Positions 33,550-42,827 of a stretch of DNA of 64,000 nucleotides are shown piece by piece. The notes beneath the pieces were generated by a model. It had not been told where the DNA came from and did no database searches. It saw nothing but the letters and a program-made list of their open reading frames with translations. Origin of the DNA: Mucilaginibacter sp. 44-25. GTDB lineage: Bacteria; Bacteroidota; Bacteroidia; Sphingobacteriales; Sphingobacteriaceae. The translations under genes and the position numbers were made by a program. The stretch spans positions 26,298 through 90,297 of the forward strand of contig MKTS01000010.1 in NCBI GenBank assembly GCA_001898335.1, in the 5' to 3' direction. Within the stretch, counting starts at the first letter, position 1, and each line of letters begins with the position of its first letter.

Positions 33550-35067
33550 ATGGCCGGAGGTAAAGAAACCCCAAGACAGCGAATGATAGGTATACTCTAC
33601 CTGGTATTATTAGGGTTAATAGCCCTTAACGTACCGGATAGTCTGCTTGATTCGTTTAAGAATATTACACGCAGTTTAGATGCCTCAAGAGGTAATGTAA
33701 CCAACAGTTTAAAAACTACTTACAGCGCATTTGAGGCCACCAAATTAAAAGAACAGCCCGAAAAGGCGAGCCAGCTATTGGCTAAAGCTAAAGAAGCCAC
33801 TAAAATTACAGATGAGCTGAACAGTTACGTAGAAGAACTGAAAGCCGAATTGATAAAGAAAGGCGGCGGCATTAACCCGGACATCGATGATGTAAATGCA
33901 CGCGAAAGCCTGGATATATCATCAGAAGTGATGATCAACGGCAAAAAGGCCGATGTGCTGAAAGAAAAGATAAAGGCAACCAAAGAAAAGTTATTGGCAT
34001 TACTGGGTAAGGATGCCCAGGGTGTTAATTTCTCGCTTAATGCTGATGATCTGCCATCCCGCCCGGGATATGTTAAAAAGACCTGGCAGGAGGCCTACTT
34101 CGGTGAGGGTATCCCACTGGGTGCGGCGTTAACTACATTAGCCAAAATACAGGCTGATAACAAGAATGCCGAAAATGAAGTGGTTAAAAAACTATTAGGT
34201 AAAGTTGATGAAGCGCAGGTAACGCTTAACCAATTCAGGGCTGTAGCGGTTGCGCCAAGCAGCTATGTTTTGGCAGGGCAACCTTACAAAGCAGAAATTT
34301 ACCTTACTGCTTATGACGCCAATTCTAATCCAAGTATTACGGTAGGCGGCTCTACGGTGCCAACTTCAAATGGTGTAGGTACTTATACGGTGACAACCAG
34401 TGGTGAGGGTTTACGCACCTGGACAGGTACCTTATCTGTAAAACAGGTTGATGGGCCGCCAAAAACTTATCCTGTAAGTGGCAGCTATATGGTAGCCAAA
34501 CCATCTGCAGTAGTATCGCCTGATAAAATGAATGTATTGTATATCGGTGTGCCTAACCCGCTATCGGTATCTGCACCGGGTGTTTCCAAAGAAAGCATGA
34601 AGGTGAGCATGAGCGGCGGTTCTATTAGCGGCTCTAACGGGCACTATACGGCTACAGTAAGTTCTGTAGGTACGGCTAAAGTTACCGTAACAGGTGATAA
34701 AGGTATGGTGCTCGGCACCTCGGAGTTCCGTGTGAAGCGTATACCTGACCCTAAAGCCATGTTTGCCGGCAAAAGCGGTGGTAACACCAGCGCGGCTAAC
34801 CTGCGCGCTCAAGACAGGGTATTTGCCAAGTTGGAGAACTTTGATTTTGACGCTAAATTTAACGTAACACGCTTTACGCTGATCGTTATAAAACCACGCC
34901 AGGACGCTATTATCAACACCACAACCGGCGGCGAACTTTCAGGCGCAATGAAAGCGGCGATGAACGGCATAACGCCGGGTTCAACCGTAGTGTTTAAAGA
35001 TATTGTGGCTGTTGGCCCTGATGGTACACAGCGCGGTTTGGACGCTATTGTGTTAACGGCTAATTAA
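33550..35067 (+). CDS. gldM: Type IX secretion motor protein GldM
   Basis: A 505-aa protein with one N-terminal membrane helix (MIGILYLVLLGLIALNVPDSLLDSF) and a large periplasmic part of Ig-like domains (repeated VxVxGSTVP... strands, residues 230-500). GldM spans the periplasm and links the GldL motor to the GldKN ring. Family length is near 510 aa. Confidence 0.95.
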   Translation: MAGGKETPRQRMIGILYLVLLGLIALNVPDSLLDSFKNITRSLDASRGNVTNSLKTTYSAFEATKLKEQPEKASQLLAKAKEATKITDELNSYVEELKAELIKKGGGINPDIDDVNARESLDISSEVMINGKKADVLKEKIKATKEKLLALLGKDAQGVNFSLNADDLPSRPGYVKKTWQEAYFGEGIPLGAALTTLAKIQADNKNAENEVVKKLLGKVDEAQVTLNQFRAVAVAPSSYVLAGQPYKAEIYLTAYDANSNPSITVGGSTVPTSNGVGTYTVTTSGEGLRTWTGTLSVKQVDGPPKTYPVSGSYMVAKPSAVVSPDKMNVLYIGVPNPLSVSAPGVSKESMKVSMSGGSISGSNGHYTATVSSVGTAKVTVTGDKGMVLGTSEFRVKRIPDPKAMFAGKSGGNTSAANLRAQDRVFAKLENFDFDAKFNVTRFTLIVIKPRQDAIINTTTGGELSGAMKAAMNGITPGSTVVFKDIVAVGPDGTQRGLDAIVLTAN

Positions 35068-35077
35068 TAGAGAGATT

Positions 35078-36037
35078 ATGAAAAAGAGCTATTTGATCAT
35101 TTTACTTTGCCTGGCTTGCAGCGTTACTTTTGCGCAAAGGAAAAGGACCACAAAAAGAGCTGCTAAACCTGCGGCGGTAAAGGCCGCCCCTAACAGCGGT
35201 GTTTCGCAGGCCGGTGCAACTACAAGTGCGGCTGTACAGCCCGATACCTCACGCAAAGCTTTTGACCGCCCGCTCGATGGCTATTACAAAAAAAATAATA
35301 TTTTGAGCGCTCGTGTAACGCCTTATGCTAACCTGCGCGAGGCTGATGTAATGTTTGCAAGGCGTATATGGAGAGAGATTGACCTGCGCGAGAAAATGAA
35401 CCAATATTTGGCTTCGCCCAAACAGCGCCTTATTGACGTGCTAATGGCGGCTATAGCCGATGGTGAATTGACTGCTTATGACCCTACTCCGAGCAAGGAT
35501 GATCCTAACGGCGACAGCTTCAGCAAACCGCTTTCGGCCGCACAAGCCCAAAGCAGAATGGCTGACAGCGCCGTGGTAGATAAATTTGATAAAGATGGTA
35601 ATAAGATAGGTTCTGAAGTACGTGCCGGAGAGTTTAACCCCGATAGCGTAATTAAATTCAGGATCAAGGAAGACTGGGTGTTTGATAAACAGCGCTCTAT
35701 TTTTGAGCCGCGTATTATCGGTATAGCGCCGCTTATTAAACCTAAAGCCGCTGGTTTAGACCTCGAGTATCAGCCAGCTTTCTGGATCTATTTCCCTAAA
35801 GCGCGCCCTATATTAGCAACCAAGGAAGCGGTAAGCCGTAACAACGATGCTACCGGGCTAAGCTTTGATGATTGCTTTGTAAAGCGCATTTTTACCAGCT
35901 ACATTGTAAAACAATCAAACGATAAGGATGAGCGTATACGTGATTACATGCAGGGTATCGATAAATTATACGAATCAGATCGTATCAAGAAAACCTTGCT
36001 TGATTACGAACTCAACCTTTGGAGATACGGTGAATAA
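35078..36037 (+). CDS. gldN: Type IX secretion protein GldN
   Basis: A 319-aa exported protein (signal peptide MKKSYLIILLCLACSVTFAQ) with a basic, Pro/Ala-rich linker, then the GldN/PorN domain: ANLREADVMFARRIWREIDLREKMN and the C-terminal DERIRDYMQGIDKLYESDRIKKTLL. Partner of GldK. Last gene of the operon, followed by a strong terminator. Confidence 0.95.
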   Translation: MKKSYLIILLCLACSVTFAQRKRTTKRAAKPAAVKAAPNSGVSQAGATTSAAVQPDTSRKAFDRPLDGYYKKNNILSARVTPYANLREADVMFARRIWREIDLREKMNQYLASPKQRLIDVLMAAIADGELTAYDPTPSKDDPNGDSFSKPLSAAQAQSRMADSAVVDKFDKDGNKIGSEVRAGEFNPDSVIKFRIKEDWVFDKQRSIFEPRIIGIAPLIKPKAAGLDLEYQPAFWIYFPKARPILATKEAVSRNNDATGLSFDDCFVKRIFTSYIVKQSNDKDERIRDYMQGIDKLYESDRIKKTLLDYELNLWRYGE

Positions 36038-36051
36038 TCTCATTGGTTAAA

Positions 36052-36089
36052 CAAAAAGACCCGCTTATCGAAATAAGCGGGTCTTTTTG
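36052..36089. terminator. Bidirectional terminator between gldN and uvrC
   Basis: A 12-bp perfect stem AGACCCGCTTAT / ATAAGCGGGTCT around CGAA, flanked by A5 and T5, serving both converging genes. Confidence 0.9.
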
Positions 36090-36102
36090 TTATAATGAAA
36101 TT

Positions 36103-37935
36103 TTAAGGTAGTAAGCCGCCTGCTTTTTGCTCGCTTACAGCAGGATTAAAGTATGCGGTTATAGCTTTAGCCTGTTTCAGGTTTACTACCTCCTGTAATT
36201 CCGCTTCAGTAGCTTCACGTATCTTCTTTACCGATTTGAAGTATTTTAAAAGCTTTTCTGCGGTGGTTTTGCCTACGCCGTCTATCAGCTCCAATTCGGT
36301 GGCTAAAGTGCCTTTGTCGCGCTTTTTGCGGTGGGCCGTAATACCAAAGCGGTGCGCTTCGTCACGCAGTTGCTGTATGATCTTTAAGGTTTCTGATTTT
36401 TTGTCCAGGTACATCGGGTATTGGTCGCCGGGGTAGTACAATTCTTCCAGGCGCTTGGCAATGCCTATCACGGTTACCTGTTTATCAATACCCAGCAGTT
36501 TAAGGCTTTTCATAGCCGATGAGAGCTGGCCCTTGCCACCGTCAATAATGATGAGTTGGGGTAGGCCGGTATCTTCATCCAACACACGGCGATATCTGCG
36601 GTAAACGGCTTCTTCCATTGTAGCAAAGTCGTTTGGTCCCTCAACTGTTTTTACGTTAAAAAAGCGGTAATCCTTTTTGGAGGGTTTCGCATCCCTGAAA
36701 ACCACAATGGCCGATACCGGGTATTTACCCTGGAAGTTAGAGTTATCAAAACACTCAATATGGCGGGGCAACTGATTCATGCGCAGATCTTTCATCATTT
36801 GCGAAAGCAGGCGCTCGGTACGCACTTCGGGGTTAAGTTTTTCGTACTGGTCTATCTTTTCTTTTTTAAAGAACTGCACATTCTTTTGCGACAGATCCAG
36901 CAGTTTCCTTTTCTCACCCAGTTTTGGTACGGTAAATTTAATACGGGTATCTTCCAGGTCGATGTTAAACGGCACAATGATCTCTTTCGATGTGCTATTA
37001 TACCGGCTCCTGAACTCGCTTATGGCTATCTCCAGCAGTTCCTCGTCGCTTTCATCCAGCCGTTTTTTAAGCTCAATGGTTTGCGTTTGGATAATAGTGC
37101 CATTCATCACCTTTAAGTAGTTAACAAAGGCATATTTTTCCTCGGATGCGATGCTGAATACATCCACATCGGTAATTGACGAGTTTACTACTGTTGATTT
37201 GCTCTGGTAGTTTTCTAAAAGGTCCGATTTGCGTTTAAGACGGTGGGCCAGTTCAAAGTTAAGGTCGGCAACGGCTTCGTCAATATCGCGTTTAAGGTTA
37301 CGCACCACATTGCCTATTTTGCCATTCAAAACATCGGTAATTTCGCTGATGTTGCGGTCATAATCTTGTTCAGACTGAAAATTCTGGCAAGGGCCTTTAC
37401 AGTTGCCCAATTGATATTCCAGGCATACTTTAAACTTGCCTTTATCAATGTTTTCGCGCGTGAGTGCCAGGTTGCAGGTGCGCAGCGGATAGGTTTCTTT
37501 GATAAGCCCTAATATGGTATGCATCATGCTTACTGAGGCATAAGGGCCAAGGTATTTTGAGCCGTCTTTGATAATGCGCCTGGTCCAGTAAATACGCGGG
37601 AAATTCTCGTTCTTAATGATGATCCAGGGGTAGGTCTTATCATCCTTAAGCATTACGTTGTACCGTGGCTGATGCTTCTTGATCATGCTGTTTTCCAGCA
37701 GCCAGGCGTCCACCTCCGTATCAACAATGGTAAAGGTGATCTTGCGTATCTTAGATACCAGTACCCTTGTTTTGGCGTTGATCTGCGTATCCTTGTTAAA
37801 GTAAGAACCCACACGGTTGCGCAGGTCCTTTGCCTTGCCAATATATATCAGCTCGTTATTCACATCCCAGTATTGGTATACGCCGGGTTTATGAGGGATA
37901 TTTTTTAACGCTTCTCGGTAATCGAATTTTTCCAT
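36103..37935 (-). CDS. uvrC: Excinuclease ABC subunit C
   Basis: A 610-aa nucleotide-excision repair nuclease. The N-terminal GIY-YIG domain (KPGVYQYWDVNNELIYIGKAKDLRNRV), the UVR coiled-coil segment (VVRNLKRDIDEAVADLNFELAHRLK), the central RNase H-like nuclease (CFDNSNFQGKYPVSAIVVF and LIIIDGGKGQLSSA) and the C-terminal helix-hairpin-helix (LIDGVGKTTAEKLLKYF) are all present. ATG at 37935 preferred over an upstream GTG at 37947. Confidence 0.96.
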   Translation of the reverse strand: MEKFDYREALKNIPHKPGVYQYWDVNNELIYIGKAKDLRNRVGSYFNKDTQINAKTRVLVSKIRKITFTIVDTEVDAWLLENSMIKKHQPRYNVMLKDDKTYPWIIIKNENFPRIYWTRRIIKDGSKYLGPYASVSMMHTILGLIKETYPLRTCNLALTRENIDKGKFKVCLEYQLGNCKGPCQNFQSEQDYDRNISEITDVLNGKIGNVVRNLKRDIDEAVADLNFELAHRLKRKSDLLENYQSKSTVVNSSITDVDVFSIASEEKYAFVNYLKVMNGTIIQTQTIELKKRLDESDEELLEIAISEFRSRYNSTSKEIIVPFNIDLEDTRIKFTVPKLGEKRKLLDLSQKNVQFFKKEKIDQYEKLNPEVRTERLLSQMMKDLRMNQLPRHIECFDNSNFQGKYPVSAIVVFRDAKPSKKDYRFFNVKTVEGPNDFATMEEAVYRRYRRVLDEDTGLPQLIIIDGGKGQLSSAMKSLKLLGIDKQVTVIGIAKRLEELYYPGDQYPMYLDKKSETLKIIQQLRDEAHRFGITAHRKKRDKGTLATELELIDGVGKTTAEKLLKYFKSVKKIREATEAELQEVVNLKQAKAITAYFNPAVSEQKAGGLLP

Positions 37936-38103
37936 ACCACCTAACACACAAAGAATAATTGTCTTTTAACCCACTATTATATTTAATAAGTGATTGGCGC
38001 TAAAATACAACTACTACAGTAAAATAGCGTACAGGTTAAATTTAAAAGACAAGTGTTGTGTGTAATACATGCCAAATATGGTTAGATCGGTAGCGGGATG
38101 TTG

Positions 38104-38508
38104 CTAATAATTGTTTACCTGTGCATATTTCATTTTTAGCTCCTCTATTTTTAAATCCCTGCGTTTAATTTTGTCTTGAAGTTCCTGCTTACGGCTTTTT
38201 AGATCTGTAACTAAGTCTTCTAATTCTATTATACGTTTGTGAAAAGCCTGATCTTTTTGATCGTGCGTACTAATGATGTTGGCATAATCATTCTGAAGTT
38301 CAGTTTGCACATTATCAGGGAGTAATTTAAGGACAGGGGTTTTTGTGTAGGCGGCAACTTTTAACAAATCATCGGCAGAAATACACAAGTTATCGTTCTC
38401 AATTTTACTTAATGTGCCTTGCGTTATATTTAAATGCTTAGCTAAGTTTTGCTGTTTTATATTTTTATCATGGCGCGCTTGCCTTATTTTATTACCAAAA
38501 CTCATCAT
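38104..38508 (-). CDS. XRE-family regulator with coiled-coil tail, next to peptide-export cassette
   Basis: A 134-aa regulator with an N-terminal Cro/C1-type HTH (IRQARHDKNIKQQNLAKHLNITQGTLSKIENDNLCISADDLLKVA) and a long C-terminal coiled coil (about residues 90-130). It is transcribed away from the bacteriocin-like gene, and two similar palindromes lie directly upstream of its start codon, suggesting autoregulation and control of the divergent cassette. Confidence 0.85.
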   Translation of the reverse strand: MMSFGNKIRQARHDKNIKQQNLAKHLNITQGTLSKIENDNLCISADDLLKVAAYTKTPVLKLLPDNVQTELQNDYANIISTHDQKDQAFHKRIIELEDLVTDLKSRKQELQDKIKRRDLKIEELKMKYAQVNNY

Positions 38509-38514
38509 AATAGT

Positions 38515-38545
38515 TATATAATATATAAAGCAACATATAATATGT
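38515..38545. promoter_or_regulatory. Paired 13-bp palindromes, likely XRE operator
   Basis: TATATAATATATA (38515-38527) and ACATATAATATGT (38533-38545) are both palindromic around a central A and share the core ATATAATAT; their centres are 18 bp apart. They start 6 bp upstream of the XRE start codon. Confidence 0.6.
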
Positions 38546-38673
38546 AACTATTTTTCTTTTAACGCATTAGAAATAGATTAGATTTTCTCTTAAATTATAT
38601 TTTATGAGAATATTTTTATGCCCTAATGAATATAATATTCTTGTAATTTCTTAAATTTATTTTAGCTGTAGCG

Positions 38674-38681
38674 TAAATTTG
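38674..38681 (+). promoter_or_regulatory. -7 box of the bacteriocin-like gene
   Basis: TAAATTTG matches TAnnTTTG and lies 49 nt before the ATG. No TTTG is found at the normal -33 distance, so activation or another -33 form is possible. Confidence 0.5.
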
Positions 38682-38730
38682 ATTTCTATAAATGTAATAG
38701 TAATTAAAATTTAACTTAAACTAAAGGCAA

Positions 38731-38946
38731 ATGAAAAAATTAGAAATTGAGCAAATGCAAGACATTAATGGTGGTGGCTGGTGGTCAAGTTGGGGTAAAT
38801 GTGCTGCCGGTATTGTAGGCGGTGCAGGTATCGGTGGTTTGGGCGGTGCTGCTGCAGGTAGTGCTGTTCCGGTTTTGGGTACTGGTGCTGGCGCCGTTGT
38901 TGGTGTTATTGCCGGTGGACTGAGCGGTGCTGCAGCTGCTTGCTAA
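38731..38946 (+). CDS. Bacteriocin-like peptide precursor with double-glycine leader
   Basis: A 71-aa precursor. Residues 1-15 (MKKLEIEQMQDINGG) are a classical double-glycine leader, cut by C39-peptidase transporters. The mature part of about 56 residues starts GWWSSWGKC, is very rich in Gly/Ala with several GxxxG-type motifs and a long hydrophobic stretch, and ends in Cys. The two cysteines (24 and 71) could form a disulfide closing nearly the whole chain, and a thioredoxin-like protein is encoded downstream. This looks like a membrane-active class II bacteriocin or signalling peptide. Its own strong terminator follows. Confidence 0.8.
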   Translation: MKKLEIEQMQDINGGGWWSSWGKCAAGIVGGAGIGGLGGAAAGSAVPVLGTGAGAVVGVIAGGLSGAAAAC

Positions 38947-38950
38947 TTCT

Positions 38951-38995
38951 TAAGCATCATACAGCACTCAGCGTTGCTGTATGATGCTTATTTTT
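38951..38995 (+). terminator. Strong terminator directly after the peptide gene
   Basis: A perfect 16-bp stem TAAGCATCATACAGCA / TGCTGTATGATGCTTA with an 8-nt loop and T5. It would make the peptide mRNA the main transcript, with some read-through to the export genes. Confidence 0.9.
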
Positions 38996-39019
38996 GTAAA
39001 AAACTTTAATTATCACGTT

Positions 39020-39232
39020 ATGACATTTACACGTAGTCAAATCGTTTCTATTATACTTTTCAACTTGGCAATATTTACTTTCTGTATCTACAATGCATTT
39101 GGCTGGTACAGTATTTCTGCCGTTAAGTTTACCACTCTTGCTTTATGTAGTTTAGTTTTTTTAGGTTTTGTAATAGTTGTTTTAAAGAAACATTATAGGT
39201 TAATATTTGGTGCCGGTAATAAAGCAGCATAA
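39020..39232 (+). CDS. Two-helix membrane peptide, possible immunity protein
   Basis: A 70-aa protein from ATG 39020 (MTFTRSQIVSIILFNLAIFTFCIYNAFG...) with two transmembrane helices. An upstream in-frame ATG at 38981 lies within the terminator stem and is not used here. Small hydrophobic proteins directly after a bacteriocin gene are often immunity proteins; this is positional inference. Confidence 0.6.
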   Translation: MTFTRSQIVSIILFNLAIFTFCIYNAFGWYSISAVKFTTLALCSLVFLGFVIVVLKKHYRLIFGAGNKAA

Positions 39233-39254
39233 TAGGTAATAAAGCAGCATAATA
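39215..39254. repeat. Perfect 20-bp tandem duplication across a stop codon
   Basis: The 20-mer starting GGTAATAAAGCAGC is present twice without gap (39215-39234 and 39235-39254). The first copy encodes the last codons and stop of the two-helix peptide. Confidence 0.95.
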
Positions 39255-39281
39255 TTTACTACTAATGATTAGCAGAAGCGT

Positions 39282-39569
39282 TTGCCTTCGTTTATTCATA
39301 AAAGCCTTATCCATCGCTTAAAAATCAGGCATAACGCCGTCGGCTGTTTAGTGCCCTGTGATAAGCCACAATCAATTGTGAGTGATAAAGACGGTGCTGA
39401 GCTAAAACTAACCCCCGCTTTAAGGAACAGACTAGACCTGGGCAAGCTTGCAAATGGGGTTGTTTATGATATGAATACTTATAGCTTTTTACTTTATATC
39501 CAAAACAGAACCCCTAATGAACGCCCGAAACAAAAATTTATACCTGTATCTGATACTTGTATTTATTAG
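39282..39569 (+). other. Doubtful 95-codon open frame
   Basis: A frame without ATG start (TTG at 39282) that overlaps the start of the next gene by 53 bp. The middle (IVSDKDGAELKLTPALRNRLDLGKLANG) looks protein-like but I recognise nothing; it may be a decayed gene fragment. No other feature was seen between 39255 and 39516. Confidence 0.25.
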
Positions 39570-40164
39570 TATGGTACTTACTTTTTTATTTCAAAAAGTA
39601 CTGCTAACCAAAAATGTCTACTACAATAGCCTTCAGGACCAGTTAGATAACAGCCGCATAGATCAGCTTTTTGATTCTCAGGCAAAGTATGCCTGGTTTG
39701 GTTATGTGGTTATTCCTATATGGTTGTTAATAAAAATAACTATTATCACTTTATGCCTGCAGGCGGGCATTATTTTGCAGAATATTAAACTGAGTTTTAA
39801 GAAAACATTTACCATAGCTATAACCGCTGAATTTGTTTTCTTATTATCAATTTTCATAAAATTCTTTTGGTTTTTTTTTGTAAAAACCAACTATACAATA
39901 GCAGATGTGCAACAATTTTACCCGATATCGGCTTTAAATCTGTTTGATGTAAAAACCATATCTCCGCTATTGGTTTATCCTCTCCAAACGCTTAATATAT
40001 TTGAGGTTTTATATTGGTTTATATTGGCCGCGGGTATTAGCCAGGCCTTAAAAACAGACATGGACAAAGGGGTTCGAATTGTTTTTGTAAGTTATATACC
40101 AGCTTTGGTAGTATGGTTATGTTGCGTTGTTTTTTTAACGGTGAATTTAACCCCAGCTTCATAA
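39517..40164 (+). CDS. Five-helix integral membrane protein of the export cassette
   Basis: A 215-aa membrane protein with hydrophobic helices at about residues 8-28, 62-88, 95-125, 160-180 and 190-210. I do not recognise the family. The position between the peptide gene and the transporter suggests a role in immunity, maturation or export. Confidence 0.65.
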   Translation: MNARNKNLYLYLILVFISMVLTFLFQKVLLTKNVYYNSLQDQLDNSRIDQLFDSQAKYAWFGYVVIPIWLLIKITIITLCLQAGIILQNIKLSFKKTFTIAITAEFVFLLSIFIKFFWFFFVKTNYTIADVQQFYPISALNLFDVKTISPLLVYPLQTLNIFEVLYWFILAAGISQALKTDMDKGVRIVFVSYIPALVVWLCCVVFLTVNLTPAS

Positions 40165-40198
40165 GTAACAGGTAATTTCCTGATAATCCATATCTAAG

Positions 40199-40729
40199 AT
40201 GAAGAAAAGAATACTTGCAGTTTTTGCTACCGCGATAGTTGTGATGCTTTGTTTTTTTGCCTATAAAACAAATCAAAAATACAAGCATGATAAGGCCATT
40301 GCTTTACAAAAGCAAAACTTGCCTAATTTCCAGTTTTATAATCAAAATGTAGAAAAGTTTAGCGCGGCGTTATTAAAACCTAATATACCCGTTTGTATAT
40401 TTTATTATAATACCGATTGTGAGCACTGCCAGTATGAAGCTACCCAGATAAGCAAATATGCGCCATTGTTTAAGAATATACAGGTGCTAATGGTGTCTGT
40501 TAACACACCAGCGCAGGTTAGGGCTTTTGCCAAAACGTATCAGCTCAGTAGCTATCCTTACATTACCTGGCTTTATGATAAAGATTATGAATTCTTTAAA
40601 TGGTTTGGGCATTCGCCAACACCATCTGTTTTTATCTACAATCAGAAGCATATGCTGGTAAAAGAATATAGAGGAGAAGTGAAACCAGGCGCAATTGTAA
40701 AGTACCTTAAGGATGCAAAAAAAAGCTAA
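40199..40729 (+). CDS. Membrane-anchored thioredoxin-like protein (CxxC) of the export cassette
   Basis: A 176-aa protein with an N-terminal anchor (ILAVFATAIVVMLCFFAY) and a TlpA/thioredoxin-like fold; the redox motif is DCEHCQ and the cis-Pro region is HSPTPSVFIYN. It would act in the periplasm on disulfides, a fitting partner for a two-cysteine peptide. It overlaps the transporter gene by 17 bp. Confidence 0.8.
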   Translation: MKKRILAVFATAIVVMLCFFAYKTNQKYKHDKAIALQKQNLPNFQFYNQNVEKFSAALLKPNIPVCIFYYNTDCEHCQYEATQISKYAPLFKNIQVLMVSVNTPAQVRAFAKTYQLSSYPYITWLYDKDYEFFKWFGHSPTPSVFIYNQKHMLVKEYRGEVKPGAIVKYLKDAKKS

Positions 40730-42827
40730 ACAAACCCTCGTAATGCAACAGGATATTAGTGATTGCGGGGTAGCCTGCCTGCTTTCGGCTATACGCTATT
40801 TTGGCGGCAATACCAGTCTTGAAAATTTGAGAGAACTCAGTGGCACTACAAGTATGGGTACAAGTTTATTGGGATTATGCCAGGGTTCCCGAAAATTAGG
40901 TTTGGATGCAGATGGTTTTGAAGCCGAAATAGTACATTTAAAAGACTTAACCGATCTGAGTATATTACAGGTAGTGTTAGAAAACGGCCTGGAGCACTTT
41001 GTGTTAAATTACGGCTACGACAGATCTCGTCAAAAGTTTTTAATTGGCGACCCGGCAAATGGTGTTTCTTACTATAAAGAAACCGAGCTTAATATACTAT
41101 GGAAGAACAAATTTCTATTACTGATAAAGCCCAACAATAGTTTCATTAAAGCAAAGGCGGAGAATGCATCTAAACGCCGGTGGTTTATATCGTTAATAAA
41201 AGAAGATTATAATATCCTTTTAACGGCCACCTTTTTGGGTGTAATAATCGCATGCTTAAGCCTTTCAACAGCGGTTTTTACCCAGAAATTGATTGATGTA
41301 ATTATTCCAAAACATCAAATAAGCAGGATGTTTGGCGGCTTTATCATGCTGCTTTTTTTGCTGCTTATTAAGTGCGGTATAAATTATATAAGGTCTTTAT
41401 TTATACTGCAACAAGCAAAAGATTTTAATGAACGCATCAATAGTACTTTTATTGAGAAACTTTTAATGTTACCCAAAGCTTTTTTTGACAGCCGCAAAAC
41501 CGGTGACCTGATCGCGCGGCTTAACGACACAATGCGCATACAGCATAGCATAACTTATTTAAGCGGAACATTTATTATCGATTTTTTGGTGGTCACCATT
41601 TCTTCGGTTTATTTGTTTCATTACCACTATAGTATTGCGATTACCGCTTTAACTACTGTACCGTTAATGGGTTTAATAGCCAGGAATTATAACAATAGGA
41701 TTATCAATCAAAACACCGCTGTTATGGGCTCTTACGCAGCAAACGAAAGTAATTATATTGATACCATACAAGGTATAAGCGTAATTAAATCAACAAATAA
41801 ACAGCCTGTTTTTGCTGCTCGTACAGGAGATTTTTTTAATGCTTTTCAAAATAGTAGCATAGTTTTGGGTAAAACCGGTAACCGGTTTAATTTGATTATA
41901 GAAATTATAGCAACTATTATTATCCTTTCTGTAATGGCTCAAACAGCTTACTTCACATTGCATAAACAGTTAAAGCTTGGTGAAATGATGGCCGTTTTGT
42001 CCATTGGTATCGGTATAATACCTTCATGCGTCAGGCTAATGTTAACTAATTTGCAAATACAAGAAGCCAGAGTTGCCTATAACCGTATGTATGAATTTGC
42101 AGCAGTTGAGCCAGAGGATTGCACTTTGCCAAACACAGAGGATAAATGGGACGGACACTTTAGCAAATTGGAAATTAAAGATCTGAGTTTTCGATTTACA
42201 GGCCGAAAGCAATTGTTTAGTGGAGTAGATCTCATAGTAAAAAAAGGCGAAATAACCGCGTTGCTAGGCGAAAGCGGTTGCGGTAAAAGTACCATTATAC
42301 AAGTGTTGCAAAAGTTTTACAAGCAGCAGCATGGTAATATTATTGTTGATGAAAAATACAATCTGAATGATATATCTGCTTATCAATGGAGATATGTAAT
42401 AGCTGTTGTACCACAAGAAGTTAAGATATTTAATTGCTCTATACTTGAGAATATTTGTTTAAGCACTAATAACGAAGATTTAGAGCGCGTTTTTGAATTA
42501 TGTGCTAAATATGGTCTGGAAAATTATTTTAACCAGTTCCCGCAGAGCTTATTAACTAAAGTAGGAGAAGAAGGAATAAATTTATCTGGTGGGCAAAAAC
42601 AAATTATAGCTTTATTACGCGCTTTGTTTACCCAGCCCCAACTGCTTTTATTAGACGAAGCAACTGCTTCATTAGATCCCGGAACGGAAAGTTTAATATT
42701 AGCATTACTACTAACGCTTAAAAAAAACATGGGGATATTACTGGTGACTCATAAAGAGAGTACTGCTAATATTGCCGATCACAAGGTTGAAATGCTAAAA
42801 AGTGACATTCTTGCGGTGGTAATATGA
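40713..42827 (+). CDS. Peptidase-containing ABC transporter (C39 type) for peptide export
   Basis: A 704-aa PCAT transporter. The N-terminal C39 peptidase has the catalytic Cys18 (QQDISDCGVACL) and His in LEHFVLNYGYD, so it should cleave double-glycine leaders. A six-helix membrane domain follows (about residues 160-440), then the ATPase with LLGESGCGKST (Walker A), NLSGGQKQ (signature) and LLLLDEATASLD (Walker B). It is expected to process and export the peptide encoded at 38731. No HlyD-type adaptor gene is found in the cassette, which is unusual for a diderm. Confidence 0.92.
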   Translation: MQKKAKQTLVMQQDISDCGVACLLSAIRYFGGNTSLENLRELSGTTSMGTSLLGLCQGSRKLGLDADGFEAEIVHLKDLTDLSILQVVLENGLEHFVLNYGYDRSRQKFLIGDPANGVSYYKETELNILWKNKFLLLIKPNNSFIKAKAENASKRRWFISLIKEDYNILLTATFLGVIIACLSLSTAVFTQKLIDVIIPKHQISRMFGGFIMLLFLLLIKCGINYIRSLFILQQAKDFNERINSTFIEKLLMLPKAFFDSRKTGDLIARLNDTMRIQHSITYLSGTFIIDFLVVTISSVYLFHYHYSIAITALTTVPLMGLIARNYNNRIINQNTAVMGSYAANESNYIDTIQGISVIKSTNKQPVFAARTGDFFNAFQNSSIVLGKTGNRFNLIIEIIATIIILSVMAQTAYFTLHKQLKLGEMMAVLSIGIGIIPSCVRLMLTNLQIQEARVAYNRMYEFAAVEPEDCTLPNTEDKWDGHFSKLEIKDLSFRFTGRKQLFSGVDLIVKKGEITALLGESGCGKSTIIQVLQKFYKQQHGNIIVDEKYNLNDISAYQWRYVIAVVPQEVKIFNCSILENICLSTNNEDLERVFELCAKYGLENYFNQFPQSLLTKVGEEGINLSGGQKQIIALLRALFTQPQLLLLDEATASLDPGTESLILALLLTLKKNMGILLVTHKESTANIADHKVEMLKSDILAVVI

